Assembly (NCBI GenBank): GCA_946414075.1
Contig: CAMKNA010000004.1
Coordinates: forward strand, 43,733 to 107,732
Reading direction: 5' to 3'
DNA length: 64,000 nucleotides
Source: an uncultured Fibrobacter sp.
Lineage (GTDB): Bacteria; Fibrobacterota; Fibrobacteria; Fibrobacterales; Fibrobacteraceae
Every line of letters starts with the position of its first letter. Within the stretch, counting starts at the first letter, position 1. A program made the position numbers and the translations under genes. Positions 8,648 to 17,063 of the stretch are shown here, in pieces. The notes below the pieces were generated by a model, which saw only the letters and a program-made list of their open reading frames with translations, made no database searches and was not told where the DNA came from.

Positions 8648-10045
8648 ATGCAGAATATCTATGACAATGTAGCGGACCTTTGTTCCTTTGTTATCCGCTC
8701 CTGTACGGAAGATTTTTTTGTCAAGTTTAGTTGTGTATCTCCTGCTGAAAAAGATCGTACCGCTTCAATTGTGCAGGCCGAGGTGGGGGAGCTTTTTCAA
8801 GAAACACCTCTTGGACCTTCCCGCTACAAAATCCGCCAGATTGAGCCCCAGGATTTGACCGAGAAATTTTTTGCCAGACTTGAAAAACTGTCGGAAAGGC
8901 TAAAAAGCGAAAAGGATTTTTTCTGTATTGCGGGCCTGATTCAGATTCTTGATGAAAGCCTAGAGACCATGCTGGTGGCTAAAATCAAGGAGTTTGAAGA
9001 AGACGATTTTTCTGTGGTGCTGAACGGTAACCGGGAAACTACGGGAATCGGGCTTTTGCCCCGTTGTTCCTGCGTGTGGGAGCGTACCCACCGCATGTCC
9101 CACAGCTACAACCGCATGGACAATTTCCTGTTCAACATGCTCCTGATGGAAAACACCATCTTGGGAGAGTTGATAGACAAGCACATTTTCTTGAAGCGGA
9201 ACCTTTTTACGGAATTTGCAAAGACCAGGCGGCTTAAGATTGCGGCAACGCCCTTAAGGCTTGAAAAGCAGTTTGAAGCCGTTCCCTACGACCACGAAAA
9301 CATCCAGTATTTCAAGATCCGCTATACGGAATCGGATTTCAGCAAGAGCAACGAACTCATCTGGAAAAAGATTACCACCGCCGCCGACAACCGTTCCGAC
9401 ATCGTGGTGTTTCCCGAAATGCTGGGCAACCCGGAAATGGTGGATTATGTTTCGGGCAAGTTGAAGGCACTTTCTCCAGAGGAAACCAAGAATATACCTT
9501 CCCTGATTATTCTGCCCTCCTTCTGGGAAAACAACCACAACAGCGTTACCATCTTGGACAAGTTCGGCAATGTGATTTGCAAGCAGGGCAAGCAGAATCC
9601 CTTCCGCTCTGAAAGGGAAGGCTCCGGCCGCCTAGAAGGTATTTTTGCCAACCTGGTCATCAACATTTTTCACTTTCAGGGGATCGGCAGGCTTGCCATC
9701 CTTATATGCAAGGATTTCTTGACCACCAAGTACCTGGAACAGCTTATGCGCTGTTTCAAACTGACCTTGATTATCGTGCCCTCGTTCTCAACGGGGTCTT
9801 ATGATTTTCGCAGGTCCTTTGACCTGTGTGCCCATGACGATTGCAATGTGGTGTGGATAAATAGCTGTGCCGCCATCAGGAAGGGCAAAGAGGCCAACTT
9901 TGAGAGCGTGGGCTATGTGCGCAAGAGGGTTTCCCGCAACGATGACGAATCCCAGATGCTGAGCAAAATGACGATTTGCGACGGAGCCTTCGAGGGCAAG
10001 TGTAACCACGACTGCCTTTTCTACGAGACCATCCAAGGAGTGTGA
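8648..10045 (+). CDS. carbon-nitrogen hydrolase (nitrilase-superfamily) domain protein with extra N-terminal region
   Basis: 465 residues. Residues 1 to about 195 match nothing I recognise. The second half has the nitrilase-superfamily layout: Glu257 in VVFPEMLG, a lysine in CKQGKQNPF (Lys312 or Lys315), and Cys354 in ILICKDFL. All three catalytic positions are present, so a hydrolase acting on a C-N bond is plausible; the substrate cannot be read from sequence. No signal peptide, so cytoplasmic. The next gene, a Nudix hydrolase, begins 4 bp after the stop, so the two are surely cotranscribed, which hints at nucleotide or cofactor metabolism or repair. Not long enough for glutamine-dependent NAD synthetase, which carries a C-terminal synthetase domain. 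Confidence 0.75.
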   Translation: MQNIYDNVADLCSFVIRSCTEDFFVKFSCVSPAEKDRTASIVQAEVGELFQETPLGPSRYKIRQIEPQDLTEKFFARLEKLSERLKSEKDFFCIAGLIQILDESLETMLVAKIKEFEEDDFSVVLNGNRETTGIGLLPRCSCVWERTHRMSHSYNRMDNFLFNMLLMENTILGELIDKHIFLKRNLFTEFAKTRRLKIAATPLRLEKQFEAVPYDHENIQYFKIRYTESDFSKSNELIWKKITTAADNRSDIVVFPEMLGNPEMVDYVSGKLKALSPEETKNIPSLIILPSFWENNHNSVTILDKFGNVICKQGKQNPFRSEREGSGRLEGIFANLVINIFHFQGIGRLAILICKDFLTTKYLEQLMRCFKLTLIIVPSFSTGSYDFRRSFDLCAHDDCNVVWINSCAAIRKGKEANFESVGYVRKRVSRNDDESQMLSKMTICDGAFEGKCNHDCLFYETIQGV

Positions 10046-10049
10046 TGGC

Positions 10050-10610
10050 ATGAAGTTTAAGAGTATCGAGAAAATTCATTCTGGAAAGTTCATTACCCGC
10101 TACGACATCCATTACGAGACTGAAAGTGGCAAGGCTATCACCTACGAGATGATTAGCCGGGAACCTAATGTCAAGAGTATAGATGAACTGCGCCACCACA
10201 AGAACAACGCTGTGGTCTTGGTCATGCACGATGAATCTAGGGAACACATCTTGCTTTGCAAGGAATTCCGTATGGCGGTAGGCGAGAAGGTGGTGAATTT
10301 TCCGGCGGGTCTGATCGACGAAGGGGAAACGGTGGAGCAGGCGGCTGTTCGTGAACTTCGCGAAGAGACGGGGCTCACTCTCATAAACATCGAGGATGTC
10401 TGGAAGGAAAGCTATTCCGCCATCGGTTTTGCCAACGAGCTGAATGTGGTTGTGGTGGGAACGGCGAATGGAAATATTCAGCCCAGCGATTCTGAGCGTG
10501 AAGAAATCGATGCCGCTTGGTACACCAAGGAAGAAGTGCGTCAACTGCTAAAGACGGAGCGTTTTGCCGCTAGGACGCAATCTTATTGCATCCTGTGGAG
10601 CCGGGGGTAG
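10050..10610 (+). CDS. Nudix hydrolase, ADP-ribose pyrophosphatase-like
   Basis: 186 residues from ATG 10050, with AAGGAG nine bases upstream. A full Nudix box is present: GLIDEGETVEQAAVRELREE followed by TGL, fitting GX5EX7REUXEEXGU. The preceding FPAGLID context resembles ADP-ribose or nucleoside-diphosphate-sugar pyrophosphatases (NudF type), where a proline or tyrosine after the box helps set specificity. The enzyme would cut an X-linked nucleoside diphosphate in the cytoplasm with Mg2+. Cotranscribed with the upstream nitrilase-like gene. Confidence 0.88.
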   Translation: MKFKSIEKIHSGKFITRYDIHYETESGKAITYEMISREPNVKSIDELRHHKNNAVVLVMHDESREHILLCKEFRMAVGEKVVNFPAGLIDEGETVEQAAVRELREETGLTLINIEDVWKESYSAIGFANELNVVVVGTANGNIQPSDSEREEIDAAWYTKEEVRQLLKTERFAARTQSYCILWSRG

Positions 10611-10625
10611 CCACCCTTGGTGAAT

Positions 10626-10653
10626 TTGCGCGAAAAACTTATATTTATATATT
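10626..10653 (+). promoter_or_regulatory. promoter of the GH3 lipoprotein gene
   Basis: TTGCGC at 10626-10631, a 16-bp spacer, TATATT at 10648-10653 (a second TATATT at 10640). The GGAGG ribosome site at 10659-10663 and ATG 10670 follow closely. Confidence 0.5.
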
Positions 10654-10669
10654 TTTTTGGAGGTCGTAT

Positions 10670-11854
10670 ATGACCAAGCGCATTTCCGCCGTATCTACCC
10701 TGGCTTCTGCCGTATTGACCATCGCCCTTTCCGGGGTCCTGTTCACTGCCTGCTCCGACGACTCTTCCTCCGCATCTTCGGATGGCTCCTCGGCAGAAAA
10801 GTCCATCGAAGAAATGACCCTCCGCGAAAAGGTGGGGCAGATGTTCTTTGTGCGGCCCGAAGCACTTGATACCAGTATCCACTGGGAAGCGTACACCGAC
10901 CTGCCCGACTTCAAGTTACAGCAGGTGAACAAGACCATGACTGCGGTCAACAAGGATTATCCCATCGGCGGCATGATTCTTTACGCACACAACATCGTGG
11001 ACGAATCGCAGCTCGCCTTTTTCATCCAGGAAATCCGTCAACTGAATGGTTCGCCTCTGCTCGCCATAGACGAAGAGGGCGGTCGTGTGGCCCGTATCGC
11101 AAACAACGAGAACTTTGACGTTCCCAAATACGAGAGCATGGAGGCCATCGCCAAAAGTGGCGACCCGAATGAAGCCTACAAGGCTGCGTTCACCATCGGA
11201 AGTTACGTCAGGGAATACGGATTCGACATCGACTTCGCCCCGGTGGCCGACGTGAACACCAATCCCGAAAATATCGTCATTGGCCCCCGCGCCTTCTCGG
11301 ACAACCCGGAAACCGCCGCAGACTTTGTGGTGAGTTACCTGAACGGGCTCGATTCTGCGGGCGTTATCGGAACACTCAAGCATTTCCCCGGTCACGGCGA
11401 TGTTCAAACCGACACGCACTACGGCTACGCCGAAACGGACAAGACCTGGGAAGAAATGCTCAAGTGCGAAATGGTCCCCTTCAAGGCCGGAATCAAGGCC
11501 GGTGCGCAGATGATTATGACCGCCCATATTGCCGCACCCAAGGTAACTGGCGAAGATGTCCCTGCGACGCTGTCGTCCGTGATCTTGCGAGACAAACTCC
11601 GCGGCGAACTGGGTTTTGAAGGTGTCATCGTGACCGATGCCATGGACATGGGGGCTATCACCAACCAGTTTGGCAACTCCGAAGCCGCCATCAAGGCGAT
11701 AAAGGCCGGCGTAGACGTTGTGCTCTGTTCCAGGGATTTTGTCAAGGTGTTTGACGCCGTGGTCCAGGCCGTAGAAAAGGGCGATATCAAGGAATCCCGC
11801 ATTGACGAAAGTGTCAAGCGGATTCTTGAACTAAAGAATTTTAAAACAAAATAA
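10670..11854 (+). CDS. GH3 beta-N-acetylhexosaminidase-like lipoprotein
   Basis: 394 residues from ATG 10670, chosen for the GGAGG six bases upstream and because the signal peptide begins there; lipobox FTAC followed by a Ser/Asp-rich linker. The catalytic domain begins at EMTLREKVGQMFFV. It has LLAIDEEGGRVARI, DFAPVADVNTNP, and KHFPGHGDVQTDTHYG (Lys237-His238 start), the substrate-binding and Asp/His motif of the NagZ-type branch, and VTDAMDMGAI with nucleophile Asp323. NagZ-type enzymes remove terminal N-acetylglucosamine from glycans or peptidoglycan fragments. Unlike cytoplasmic NagZ, this one is lipid-anchored, so it would act in the periplasm or at the cell surface. It lacks the second GH3 domain seen in beta-glucosidases. 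Confidence 0.88.
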   Translation: MTKRISAVSTLASAVLTIALSGVLFTACSDDSSSASSDGSSAEKSIEEMTLREKVGQMFFVRPEALDTSIHWEAYTDLPDFKLQQVNKTMTAVNKDYPIGGMILYAHNIVDESQLAFFIQEIRQLNGSPLLAIDEEGGRVARIANNENFDVPKYESMEAIAKSGDPNEAYKAAFTIGSYVREYGFDIDFAPVADVNTNPENIVIGPRAFSDNPETAADFVVSYLNGLDSAGVIGTLKHFPGHGDVQTDTHYGYAETDKTWEEMLKCEMVPFKAGIKAGAQMIMTAHIAAPKVTGEDVPATLSSVILRDKLRGELGFEGVIVTDAMDMGAITNQFGNSEAAIKAIKAGVDVVLCSRDFVKVFDAVVQAVEKGDIKESRIDESVKRILELKNFKTK

Positions 11855-11863
11855 GAGGCGTAT

Positions 11864-12745
11864 ATGAACTTCAAAGAACAAAACATTGCCAAAAGAAACG
11901 TCATTGTGAGCGCCCTTGGGTGCGTGGCAATCTCGTCCCTTCTGCTCCTTGTCGCCTGCGGCGACGACTCCAGCAGCAATTCCGGCGACGATGTAAGGCT
12001 AATAGAGTCTATCGAGGATGCTGGTGAATGTACCGATGCAAACGCAAATGAAATGGTCAAGATCAAAGCGACCAATGTGGATGGAGACACTGTTTTCCTG
12101 TTCTTCATTTGCGAAGATAAAGAGTGGGTTTCTGACATTGGTGGCTTGAGTAGAAAAGTTCTTAAGCCGTCGGCTGTTATTAGGGACTCCATCAAGGATG
12201 AACGTGATGGTAGAACCTATAGAACTTCCAAAGTGGGCGAACAAACATGGATTGTGGAAAACTTGAAATACGAAATGGAAGGCTCACTTTGCTACGAAAA
12301 CAAAAAAGATAATTGCAAAAAGTATGGGCGCCTTTATTCCATGGATGCTGCCAAAAAGGCTTGCCCTTCGGGGTGGCATCCCGCTACGAATGGTGAATGG
12401 AAAACAATGCTCGAAACATTGGGTAATGTATTCCTTCACTCTTCTTCTACGGGAGATGTGAATACATTTCAAGCTTCGTATAAGGACGATTCAATGAAGG
12501 ATCAATATGGGTTCAATATCGTTGCTTCCGGGTATGGTTTGGATCCTGAGTATGCCGCTCAAAGTAACCAAGCCCAATTTGGCAATTTCCCGAGAGGAAT
12601 TTACATTTGGGCTCCAACGGACAGCGAATTAAAGAATGATGTGGCAAAGTGGCATCAGGTAAGGATTGACACGAAAAAGAATCTCGCACAGGTGTTTGTA
12701 GCTGGGAAGGAAATGTTCCTTTCGGTCGTTTGTGCAAAGGACTAA
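11864..12745 (+). CDS. FISUMP-domain lipoprotein, tandem copy A
   Basis: 293 residues. Lipoprotein signal with lipobox LVAC (Cys32) then GDDSSSNS, almost the same as the next two copies. One two-cysteine repeat follows (AGECTDANANE with FFICEDKEW), then a FISUMP domain: DSIKDERDGRTYRTSKVGEQ, TWIVENLKY, CKKYGRLYSMDAAKKACPSG, and a diverged end FLSVVCAKD. Bases 11913-11934 are identical to 12829-12850, within the signal peptide, while the payload regions differ. Function of the family unknown; location probably outer membrane or surface. AAGAGG lies just before the ATG. Confidence 0.88.
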   Translation: MNFKEQNIAKRNVIVSALGCVAISSLLLLVACGDDSSSNSGDDVRLIESIEDAGECTDANANEMVKIKATNVDGDTVFLFFICEDKEWVSDIGGLSRKVLKPSAVIRDSIKDERDGRTYRTSKVGEQTWIVENLKYEMEGSLCYENKKDNCKKYGRLYSMDAAKKACPSGWHPATNGEWKTMLETLGNVFLHSSSTGDVNTFQASYKDDSMKDQYGFNIVASGYGLDPEYAAQSNQAQFGNFPRGIYIWAPTDSELKNDVAKWHQVRIDTKKNLAQVFVAGKEMFLSVVCAKD

Positions 12746-12755
12746 CCAAAACCCA

Positions 12756-12774
12756 GAAAAAGTTTAAAAGAGGT
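12756..12774 (+). repeat. leader repeat, copy 1
   Basis: gaaaaagtttaaaagaggt, identical to 13651-13669. It contains the ribosome-binding site of tandem copy B and marks the upstream edge of the duplicated cassette. Confidence 0.7.
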
Positions 12775-12779
12775 AACCT

Positions 12780-13640
12780 ATGAATTTCAAGAAATGTACC
12801 TTCACTAATAGCGGCGTCATTGCGAACACCCTTGGGTGCGTGGCAATCTCTCTCTCAATATTCCTTGCCGCCTGTGGCGACGATTCCAGCAGCAATTCCA
12901 ACGGAACCGAAATAGAGACCGTGGAGTCCGTGAAAGACTTGGGCGAATGCTCCGAAAAAAACGAGGGCCAGATGTTTAGGGTGCCCCGTGATACCATCTA
13001 CGACACATACGCCTGTGAAGATGGTAAATGGATTCCCGACTGGGGTGGCGACGACGATGATGACATCTGCCCGGTTGTCATAGATTCCGTTGTTGATGCC
13101 CGCGACGGCAAAACTTATAAGACCGTAAAAATTTGTTCACAGACTTGGATGGCGGAAAATCTGAATTACGATTACAATGAAGGAACTGCAAAATCCTACT
13201 GCTATGACAATGACCCTGACAATTGCACTAAATACGGGAGACTGTACTTGTGGAGTGCCGCCATGGATAGCGCAGGCATATTTGGAAAAAAAGGGAAAAA
13301 ATGCGGTTATGGCACTGAATGCAATCCCTCTGGCACCATACGCGGAGTATGCCCCGAAGGTTGGCATTTGCCCAGTAAAGACGAATGGAAAAAATTGAAT
13401 GCTGTACCTGGTCGAGAGGCAGATTCATGGGTAGGTGATTTAGAATTATACGGTTTTTCTACACTCGCTGCAGGCAAATACTACGAGGGCGAGTTTAGCA
13501 GAAAGGGCTCCGATGCCTTCTTCTGGAGTTCATCCGAGAACTATAGTTTCTCCTACTACTATCGCTTGAGTGGGGATAATACATATCTCTCCAGCGACGA
13601 CAAGGGCAACGCGTTCTCTGTCCGCTGCGTGAAAAATTAG
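12780..13640 (+). CDS. FISUMP-domain lipoprotein, tandem copy B
   Basis: 286 residues. Signal peptide with lipobox LAAC (Cys32) and GDDSSSNS tail, aligned residue for residue with copy A. One two-cysteine repeat (LGECSEKNEGQ with YACEDGKW), then a full FISUMP domain: VDARDGKTYKTVKI, WMAENLNYDYNE, GRLYLWSAAMDSAG, CPEGWHLPSKDEW, FWSSSENYS and FSVRCVKN. This copy is closer to the gene at base 1 than to copy A in the FISUMP part, so payload and leader have separate histories. The 34-bp gap before it carries a block repeated before copy C (12756-12774 and 13651-13669). Confidence 0.9.
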   Translation: MNFKKCTFTNSGVIANTLGCVAISLSIFLAACGDDSSSNSNGTEIETVESVKDLGECSEKNEGQMFRVPRDTIYDTYACEDGKWIPDWGGDDDDDICPVVIDSVVDARDGKTYKTVKICSQTWMAENLNYDYNEGTAKSYCYDNDPDNCTKYGRLYLWSAAMDSAGIFGKKGKKCGYGTECNPSGTIRGVCPEGWHLPSKDEWKKLNAVPGREADSWVGDLELYGFSTLAAGKYYEGEFSRKGSDAFFWSSSENYSFSYYYRLSGDNTYLSSDDKGNAFSVRCVKN

Positions 13641-13650
13641 TCGAAGTTCG

Positions 13651-13669
13651 GAAAAAGTTTAAAAGAGGT
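13651..13669 (+). repeat. leader repeat, copy 2
   Basis: Identical to 12756-12774; here it runs into the start-less third cassette copy. Confidence 0.7.
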
Positions 13670-13847
13670 GTTTAGGAATTTCAAGAAATATGCCATTGCC
13701 AATAAAAGCGTCATTGCGTTGGCAATCTCCCTTCTTTTCCTTGCCGCCTGTGGCGATGACTCCAGCAGCAATTCCAGCGACGATAACATTGCCGATGAAG
13801 ATGACGGTGATGACGGTGTGGATACGGACGACGGTGATGGTGTCTAA
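13668..13847 (+). pseudogene. truncated tandem copy C: signal peptide and acidic tail only
   Basis: The frame aligns with copies A and B: RNFKKYAIANKSVIALAISL, then FLAACGDDSSSNSSDD. The ATG of the other copies corresponds to AGG at 13674-13676; the only in-frame start is GTG 13668, which consumes the ribosome-site bases. After the lipobox only about 30 residues remain, mostly Asp, Glu and Gly (DDNIADEDDGDDGVDTDDGD), with no FISUMP domain, and TAA at 13845. If made, it would be a 59-residue acidic lipoprotein; more likely it is the stub left by loss of the payload. A terminator follows at once. Confidence 0.6.
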
Positions 13848-13868
13848 GGAATAGTCTTGATTCGAGAC

Positions 13869-13905
13869 AAATCCCGTCGGCTAATACGCCGTCGGGATTT
13901 TTTTG
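13869..13905 (+). terminator. Rho-independent terminator after the FISUMP array
   Basis: A 13-bp stem with one T-T mismatch (aaatcccgtcggc / gccgtcgggattt) around taata-c, followed by a run of Ts. Ends the transcript covering the GH3 and FISUMP genes. The 117 bp from here to the next gene hold nothing else recognisable. Confidence 0.85.
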
Positions 13906-14022
13906 TAAAAAACGGGGAATGCGACATGCGTAAAACGGGTTTTCCGCAATCATGGTGACACTTTCGAGGTCTTTGGGTGTTTTAAATATGTAATTTTGGT
14001 GTGCCACTTATTGCGTAACGTT

Positions 14023-14859
14023 ATGAAAAGACTGAGATTTTTGCCCTTTGCCCTTTTGGTGCTGCTGTTTTCGGGGTTTGCTCTTGCCGATTATGATTCG
14101 GAAATTCGGGACCTGAAGCAGGAAAAGGAAAAGCTGAATTCCGAAATCCAGAAGTTGACTCGTCAGATTGCGGTGACGGATTCCCTGCTCAAGGCAGACG
14201 ATGCTCGCTACAAGACGCTGCAGAGCCGCTATAGTGCCGATTCGGAACGCCGCCGCGCCGAAATTGACAGCCTGAACATAAAGATTCGGGTTGTGGCTGC
14301 CCAGTTACAAGAAGAACGGCAGAAACAGGCCCGCGCCAAGAACCGTAACGACAATGTGGCCGCCAAACGCAAGGCTTTACATTCGGCCATGCTTTCTATA
14401 TGCAAGCAGCTGGAACGCCAGGTGGCCCAGACGGTGCCTTGGGAGCGTGATGCCAGGCTGGAACGGGTCCGCTCTCTCGCTCGCGACATTGAAAGCGGGA
14501 GCGCTACCGAAGAAGAAAGTTTTTCACGCCTGAAGGCCGTTATCCAGCAAGAAATCAAGTTCGGTGACGAGGTGGCCATTGTGAATGCTCCTCTTACCCG
14601 TAAAAATGGCGAACTGATCAATGCCCAGATTTTGAGAATCGGGAACCAGTGGATGGTCTATAGCGACGAAAACGGCACCATGTACGGGAGCTTGGTACGC
14701 ACCGCTCAGAAGGGTAAGATCACCTACGAATGGAACGAGAACCTTGAACTGTGGGAACGTGAAATTATCCGCTACGCTATCGATGTGAAGCTCGCCAAGA
14801 AACCGCCTCAGATTATCGCCATGCCTGTAACCTTGTCCGTGGTAGGAGGCGAAAGATGA
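14023..14859 (+). CDS. DUF3450-type periplasmic coiled-coil protein of the TonB operon
   Basis: 278 residues from ATG 14023, where a clean signal peptide starts (FLPFALLVLLFSGFALA); an upstream in-frame start at 13996 would lengthen it for no reason. Mature N-terminus is a long coiled coil (SEIRDLKQEKEKLNSEIQKL...) and the rest is alpha-rich with WERDARLERVRSLARDIESG, ending in a small beta region (GNQWMVYSDENGTMYGSLV). Position, length and build match the DUF3450 protein that precedes ttpC-exbB-exbD-tonB in Vibrio-type TonB2 operons. Its role there is not settled; presumably it supports energy coupling in the periplasm. Its stop overlaps the next start by 4 bp. Confidence 0.75.
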   Translation: MKRLRFLPFALLVLLFSGFALADYDSEIRDLKQEKEKLNSEIQKLTRQIAVTDSLLKADDARYKTLQSRYSADSERRRAEIDSLNIKIRVVAAQLQEERQKQARAKNRNDNVAAKRKALHSAMLSICKQLERQVAQTVPWERDARLERVRSLARDIESGSATEEESFSRLKAVIQQEIKFGDEVAIVNAPLTRKNGELINAQILRIGNQWMVYSDENGTMYGSLVRTAQKGKITYEWNENLELWEREIIRYAIDVKLAKKPPQIIAMPVTLSVVGGER

Positions 14860-16397
14860 GATTTTCGGCTAACATCGTTGTGTTTACAATGGCCGTCCTG
14901 TTGGCCACGGGAGCATCCTGGGGTGCAAAGAAGAAGGACGCCGAGGAACAGGCCCGTATTCAGGATTCCCTGAAGCAAGTGGAAATTCAGAACCTTCAGC
15001 GCGAAATCGAAAGCCTGAGTCGCATCCGTTTGCAGAAGGCAGACTCTCTTGAAAAGCTGGAGGCGGCCCACTGGAGCAAGCGTTACGCCGAATCCCAGCT
15101 GACAGAAGAACATCAGGTGGAAACCCGTGAACTGGATGGCCGGTATTCAAAGCTTTCGACGGATCTGGGCCGCGTAAGCGAAGAAGTCCAGACCAGTAAG
15201 GACCTTACCACCGAAGCTGAAGATGGTGCCAAGGCCGAAGAGGATGCTTTCGAAGCCTTCAATACCCAAGTGCGTCTTTCTATCGACAAGTCCCTGGACG
15301 ATGTGGCCGGAGATTATCCTGTGGGCATGGGGGAGCGCATGCTTACCCTGAACAAGGCCCAGCGTGAGATGGCCAAGAAAAAGCCCAATACGCTGCCTGC
15401 CATGAGAAACTATTTGGGCGACCTGCTGTTCCGTCACGAGATGACCTACACCCAGTCCTTCGGTTCCGAGAAGTCCCAGATTGGGAGCCGCGTGGATGTG
15501 AATGTTTACCGTATGCGGCTTGGAACGGTATTCCTTGGCGAAGCGGCGACGGACAACGGCGAAATTCAGGCCCTTCTCCGGACGGGAGCCTTGCAGGGCA
15601 AGCGCTACGAATGGAACTCTACGCTTCCTGCTGATATGGCGGAATCTATCCGTACGGCCATCAACACGGCCTATTCTGGACTTTCCAAGTCGAAGACGGT
15701 TCAGGTGGATGTCCCTATGGATGTGCTCCAGAACAAGGCCATCAAGAATTCCATCAGCAACAAGGGTGACGAATCTATCAAGACCCAGTTTTCGGAATGG
15801 TTCAAGAAGGGCGGTATCGTGATGTACCCGCTTTTCTTGGTGGCGTTCTTTGCGCTGCTCCTTGCCGCTGAGCGTTTTATTGTGCTTATGTACCGTGGGC
15901 ATTTGGGTAAGAGCTTCATGAAGCGGTTGAACATGCTGGTTCATGGGGGATGTTATGAGGAAGCCGCCAATTTGTGCCTACAGCGTGGAACCAGCCTTTC
16001 CATGGTGCTCTTTGCGGTGCTCAACAAGGCAAATGATACCCGTGAAAGTGCAGAACGATCCCTGCAAGAGGCTCTGCTTCGCGAGCAGCCGAAATTGGAA
16101 CGCCGTATGGGGCTTTTGGCTGCCATGGGTACCATTGCTCCCCTTCTTGGTCTTTTGGGAACAGTGACCGGTATTATCACCTTGTTTACCGTCATTACCG
16201 AGGTGGGAACTAACGACGCCCGCGTACTTGCCGGCGGTATTTCTGAAGCCCTAGTCACTACGGAAACGGGCCTTGTCATCGCCATTCCCGTGATGATTAT
16301 CCACGGGCTTTTGAGTGAAAAAATCGAGAAGGTCACCAGCGAGCTTTACATGCAGAGCATGGCCCTGCTGAATAGGATTTTCGACAAGAAGGAATAA
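14856..16397 (+). CDS. TtpC-like MotA/TolQ/ExbB-family protein with large periplasmic domain
   Basis: 513 residues. Signal-like N-terminus (IVVFTMAVLLATGASWG), a periplasmic coiled coil (residues about 30-130), a beta-rich segment echoing the DUF3450 neighbour (RMRLGTVFLGEAATDNGEIQ), then from about 310 the MotA/TolQ/ExbB domain: a membrane helix (MYPLFLVAFFALLLAAERFI), the cytoplasmic loop, and the paired helices with GLLAAMGTIAPLLGLLGTVT and the Thr/Gly-rich ISEALVTTETGLVIAIPVMI. This is the build of TtpC, the extra ExbB-like component in Vibrio TonB2 systems, needed there for energy transfer. Overlaps the gene before by 4 bp. Confidence 0.85.
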   Translation: MRFSANIVVFTMAVLLATGASWGAKKKDAEEQARIQDSLKQVEIQNLQREIESLSRIRLQKADSLEKLEAAHWSKRYAESQLTEEHQVETRELDGRYSKLSTDLGRVSEEVQTSKDLTTEAEDGAKAEEDAFEAFNTQVRLSIDKSLDDVAGDYPVGMGERMLTLNKAQREMAKKKPNTLPAMRNYLGDLLFRHEMTYTQSFGSEKSQIGSRVDVNVYRMRLGTVFLGEAATDNGEIQALLRTGALQGKRYEWNSTLPADMAESIRTAINTAYSGLSKSKTVQVDVPMDVLQNKAIKNSISNKGDESIKTQFSEWFKKGGIVMYPLFLVAFFALLLAAERFIVLMYRGHLGKSFMKRLNMLVHGGCYEEAANLCLQRGTSLSMVLFAVLNKANDTRESAERSLQEALLREQPKLERRMGLLAAMGTIAPLLGLLGTVTGIITLFTVITEVGTNDARVLAGGISEALVTTETGLVIAIPVMIIHGLLSEKIEKVTSELYMQSMALLNRIFDKKE

Positions 16398-16424
16398 GGG
16401 AGATGCCTGCGGGCATGAAAAAAA

Positions 16425-17063
16425 ATGAGCAATTCCTTCTACGTATTCGTTGAATCCCTGAAAAGCACCTACCAGGCCGGAGGTGTGGTAATGCTCCCCA
16501 TTCTGCTGGTGGGGACTATCGGATTCTACTACCTGTTCTCCAGCTGGTTCCGCATCGGCTCTGACTTTTTCAGGCAGGATATCCAGAAGGTCATCAAGAA
16601 CCTGCGACACGACCTGAATGAAGGCGGTGTGGAAAAGGCCATGTCCCGGCTGAAAAAACGACGTGGAATTTTGGCCAGCGAACTCCGTTACGCCATTGAA
16701 CATGCGCAAAGGAATCCCGAAGAATTTCGCGACATTATGCAGGTGCGCATGCTGGGAACTATGCGTCACATGGAAAAGGGAAGCCACATCGTGGCGGTAA
16801 TGGCGGCAGCAGCCCCGTTGCTCGGGCTCCTGGGAACGGTGACGGGCATGGTTTCCACCTTCGAGGTGATCACCTTGTACGGGAACCAGAATCCGGTCCT
16901 TATGGCCGATGGCATCTCGGAAGCCCTTATTTCTACCCAGAGTGGGCTCTTGGTGGCGTTCCCTTTGACCTTGCTGAAACAGCGCCTGGATGAACGTGTG
17001 GAAATCTTGACCCAGGATTTGAAACTCGGGGCCACGATTATTGACAATTATTTTGTAGGATGA
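16425..17063 (+). CDS. exbB: ExbB-type proton channel subunit
   Basis: 212 residues. Three membrane helices: VVMLPILLVGTIGFYYLF near the start, then after a cytoplasmic loop the pair AVMAAAAPLLGLLGTVTGMV and ISTQSGLLVAFPLTLL. These are the MotA/TolQ/ExbB channel helices. With ExbD it would turn proton flow into movement of TonB. Start chosen at ATG 16425; the 27-bp gap contains two out-of-frame ATGs. Its end overlaps the next gene by 4 bp (ATGA), implying translational coupling. Second ExbB-like protein of the operon, as in TonB2 systems. Confidence 0.9.
   Translation: MSNSFYVFVESLKSTYQAGGVVMLPILLVGTIGFYYLFSSWFRIGSDFFRQDIQKVIKNLRHDLNEGGVEKAMSRLKKRRGILASELRYAIEHAQRNPEEFRDIMQVRMLGTMRHMEKGSHIVAVMAAAAPLLGLLGTVTGMVSTFEVITLYGNQNPVLMADGISEALISTQSGLLVAFPLTLLKQRLDERVEILTQDLKLGATIIDNYFVG

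Noticed and set aside
16403..16453. 16-codon frame (MPAGMKKNEQFLLRIR) overlapping the exbB start
   Set aside because: GGGAG touches its ATG with no spacing, no leader-peptide features such as runs of one amino acid, and exbB reads in another frame; likely chance.
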